The notes under the pieces are model-generated. The model was given only the letters and a program-made list of their open reading frames with translations, was not told the DNA's origin and did not search any database. Of a DNA stretch of 6,373 nucleotides, positions 4,714 through 6,373 are shown one piece after another (positions within the stretch are counted from its first letter, which is position 1; each line of letters opens with the position of its first letter). This DNA is from CAXMPK01 sp964195405 (lineage in GTDB: Bacteria; Actinomycetota; Acidimicrobiia; Spongiisociales; ZC4RG35). The stretch spans positions 1-6,373 of the forward strand of contig CAXMPK010000237.1 of assembly GCA_964195405.1 (NCBI GenBank), given 5' to 3'. A program made the translations under genes and the position numbers.

Positions 4714-6373
4714 CAGGGAACTGGGACCGCTTCGGTCTCGCCGGTGTCGTCGGCGGAGATGCCGAGGCGCTCCTCCAGCCGCCTCTGTCCGGCCTCCTCG
4801 GCGAACGCGGTGATCACGTCGCCCTTCTGAAGAACGATGTCGCCCTTGGCGACAAAGACTTCGGGTCCGCGGTGCACTGAAACCAGCAGGCAGCCCTCAG
4901 GCCAGGGGACTTCCCGGATCGGCCTACCGTCGGCCACCGAGCTGGCGGGGACCTCAACCCTAAAGAACTCTGCATCGGAGCGTGTGCGCTCCCGGAATCG
5001 GTCCCGTGTCACGCGTTCCTGCGTGGTGTCCGCCAGGGCCTGGTGGTAGGCGTTGACTGCGTCCTCCCGGCGGAAGATGCCGATGAGCTGGTCCGGGCCG
5101 TTTTCCGACACCACCGGGAGCCGGCCTACTCCGAGGACGGCCATTCGTTCTATCGCGTCGGAGACGAGCGTCTCGGGGGTGACCGTGGCCGGCCGTGGGG
5201 TCATGACATCGCCGACTAGGACCTGGTCTGAGGGTCCTCCTGCCCGTACGATGTCGGTGGTGGCGATGACCCCTACCAGCCTGTCTTTCCCTTCGACGAC
5301 GGGAAGGCCGTGAAGGCGGTGACGGTCGAGCAATCCCTGCACTTCGCCGAGGGTGAGGTCGGGTCCCACCGATAGCACATCTCCCGAGGTGACGTCGCCC
5401 ACTTTTATCGTGTCAAGCAGGTCGATCTCCCCCCTGCGACTCACCTGGATGCCCATTTTGGACAACTGCATGGTGTAGGCACTCTCGGGATGGATCCGAT
5501 TGCCGAGGATGGTGGCGATGGCGGTGACGATGATCAACGGCAGGACCAGGCCGTAGTCACCGGTCGTCTCGAAGACGATGAGGATGGCGGTGAGCGGGGC
5601 GCGGGCCACCGCGGCGAAGCCCGCGGCCATGCCCACCAGGGCAAAAGCACCTGAGGAGATGGAAGAGATCGTCCAATACGGCGCGATAAGAGAAGCGAAG
5701 CCTGCTCCCACGGAGGCGCCGATGAAGAGGCTAGGCATGAAGATACCTCCCGAGCCGCCCGCGCCGAACGTGGCAGCAGTGGCCACGGACTTGGCGACAG
5801 CCAAGAGAATCAGTGCCCACCACACATAGGTCAACTCGCCTTGAAGGAGATCCTCGATGAAACCCTGACCGGTGCCGAGGACTTCGGGTGCGGCGAACCC
5901 AACCGTGGCAACAACCAGTGCCAGGGCCGCCGGCCGGACCCACGTCGGGAGACGGTCCGGGATCACGTCCCACCAGTCGAGTGTCCGGAGAAAGACGTAG
6001 CCGATGGCGACGGCCAACAATCCCAGGCCGGCGTAGAGGACAAGCTCCCAGGCGTCGCTCAGGGGGTAGGCAGGGACGGAGAACGTGAGGGCATTGCCGA
6101 GGAGGCCGTGGCTAACGACGGCGCCGGCCACAGCCGCCACGGCCACAATGCCCACGTGGGCCACTGAGAAACTTCCCAGGATCACCTCCATCGCGAAGAA
6201 CATGCCGGCAATGGGCGCGTTGAAAGTAGCGGCGATCCCGGCGGCGGTCCCGGCGGCGACCAAGCTCCGGACGTCATTTTCCCCGAGCTTCACCCATCTT
6301 CCCGCCGTCGAGCCAAGCGATGCTCCGACTTGAGCGATCGGCCCCTCACGGCCGGCCGAGCCGCCGACGCCCA
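4713..6373 (-). CDS. ClC chloride channel/transporter with two CBS domains and TrkA-C (5' end missing)
   Basis: This membrane protein moves chloride or a related anion, either as a channel or in exchange for protons. The reading frame continues to the right edge, so the true start lies outside the window; 552 residues are visible. From the edge: GREGP (7-11) with the gating glutamate Glu9, FNAPIAGMFFAMEV (50-63), the second anion-pore motif GIFMP (209-213) and Tyr299 in the position of the pore tyrosine, all amid hydrophobic helices to about 290. Then come CBS1 (about 323-376), CBS2 (about 384-442) and a TrkA-C/RCK-C domain (about 468-536). These cytoplasmic domains usually bind nucleotides or other ligands and gate transport. 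The residue matching the internal proton glutamate of the E. coli exchanger appears to be Val63. The gene is more GC-rich than its neighbours and contains no frame break. Confidence 0.93.
   Translation of the reverse strand, partial: GVGGSAGREGPIAQVGASLGSTAGRWVKLGENDVRSLVAAGTAAGIAATFNAPIAGMFFAMEVILGSFSVAHVGIVAVAAVAGAVVSHGLLGNALTFSVPAYPLSDAWELVLYAGLGLLAVAIGYVFLRTLDWWDVIPDRLPTWVRPAALALVVATVGFAAPEVLGTGQGFIEDLLQGELTYVWWALILLAVAKSVATAATFGAGGSGGIFMPSLFIGASVGAGFASLIAPYWTISSISSGAFALVGMAAGFAAVARAPLTAILIVFETTGDYGLVLPLIIVTAIATILGNRIHPESAYTMQLSKMGIQVSRRGEIDLLDTIKVGDVTSGDVLSVGPDLTLGEVQGLLDRHRLHGLPVVEGKDRLVGVIATTDIVRAGGPSDQVLVGDVMTPRPATVTPETLVSDAIERMAVLGVGRLPVVSENGPDQLIGIFRREDAVNAYHQALADTTQERVTRDRFRERTRSDAEFFRVEVPASSVADGRPIREVPWPEGCLLVSVHRGPEVFVAKGDIVLQKGDVITAFAEEAGQRRLEERLGISADDTGETEAVPVP

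Noticed and set aside
6190..6220. A further repeat copy inside clc (15 of 16 bases match the core of copy D)
   Set aside because: The bases encode the conserved ClC motif NAPIAGMF, so protein constraint explains them. The CCGCACA arm is absent.
4837..6333. Several rightward frames opposite clc
   Set aside because: They are Arg/Pro/Ala-rich shadows of a GC-rich gene with complete ClC, CBS and TrkA-C motifs on the other strand.
1..6373. CRISPR arrays, tRNA or rRNA genes
   Set aside because: No regularly spaced direct repeats, tRNA arms with a T-loop pattern, or rRNA-like stretches were seen on either strand.

Overview
The window looks like a chromosomal segment of an actinobacterium. The support is indirect: an IS30-type transposase remnant of actinobacterial character, a DUF4388 (PATAN-like) protein, strong AGGAGG-type ribosome binding sites, and moderate to high GC. 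A member of the Acidimicrobiia would fit, but no marker gene in the window settles this.

Layout from left to right. A leftward gene appears to begin at the very left edge (start codon at 3..1). Then come three separate leftward genes: a 1-Cys peroxiredoxin of the Prx6 type (246..905), a small SnoaL/NTF2-fold protein (1223..1609, with a clear intrinsic terminator) and a metallo-beta-lactamase-fold hydrolase (1746..2441). Divergent from the hydrolase is a rightward FMN-dependent nitronate monooxygenase-type enzyme (about 2581..3561). A rightward DUF4388 gene follows (3710..4228). Its 3' end runs into an antisense remnant of an IS30 transposase (about 4172..4569). After a 190-bp gap with a rightward terminator comes a leftward ClC chloride channel/transporter gene, cut off by the right edge (4713..6373). 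It carries two CBS domains and a TrkA-C domain.

The genes do not form one operon. Each is spaced from its neighbours and most have their own ribosome binding site. Peroxiredoxin, nitronate monooxygenase and the hydrolase could all serve oxidative or detoxification chemistry, but nothing here links them functionally.

The most notable structure lies between the genes. A 26-bp imperfect inverted repeat, with arms CCGCACA and TGGGCG and a conserved A/G mismatch, occurs once in each of four consecutive intergenic gaps (1127, 1684, 2522, 3573). The other two gaps hold more diverged, reverse-oriented relatives (150..173 and 4570..4588). One copy pairs through six further base pairs, with a compensatory T-A to C-G change. 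This looks like a dispersed intergenic element, either a stem-loop or a protein-binding palindrome, of a kind I cannot name.
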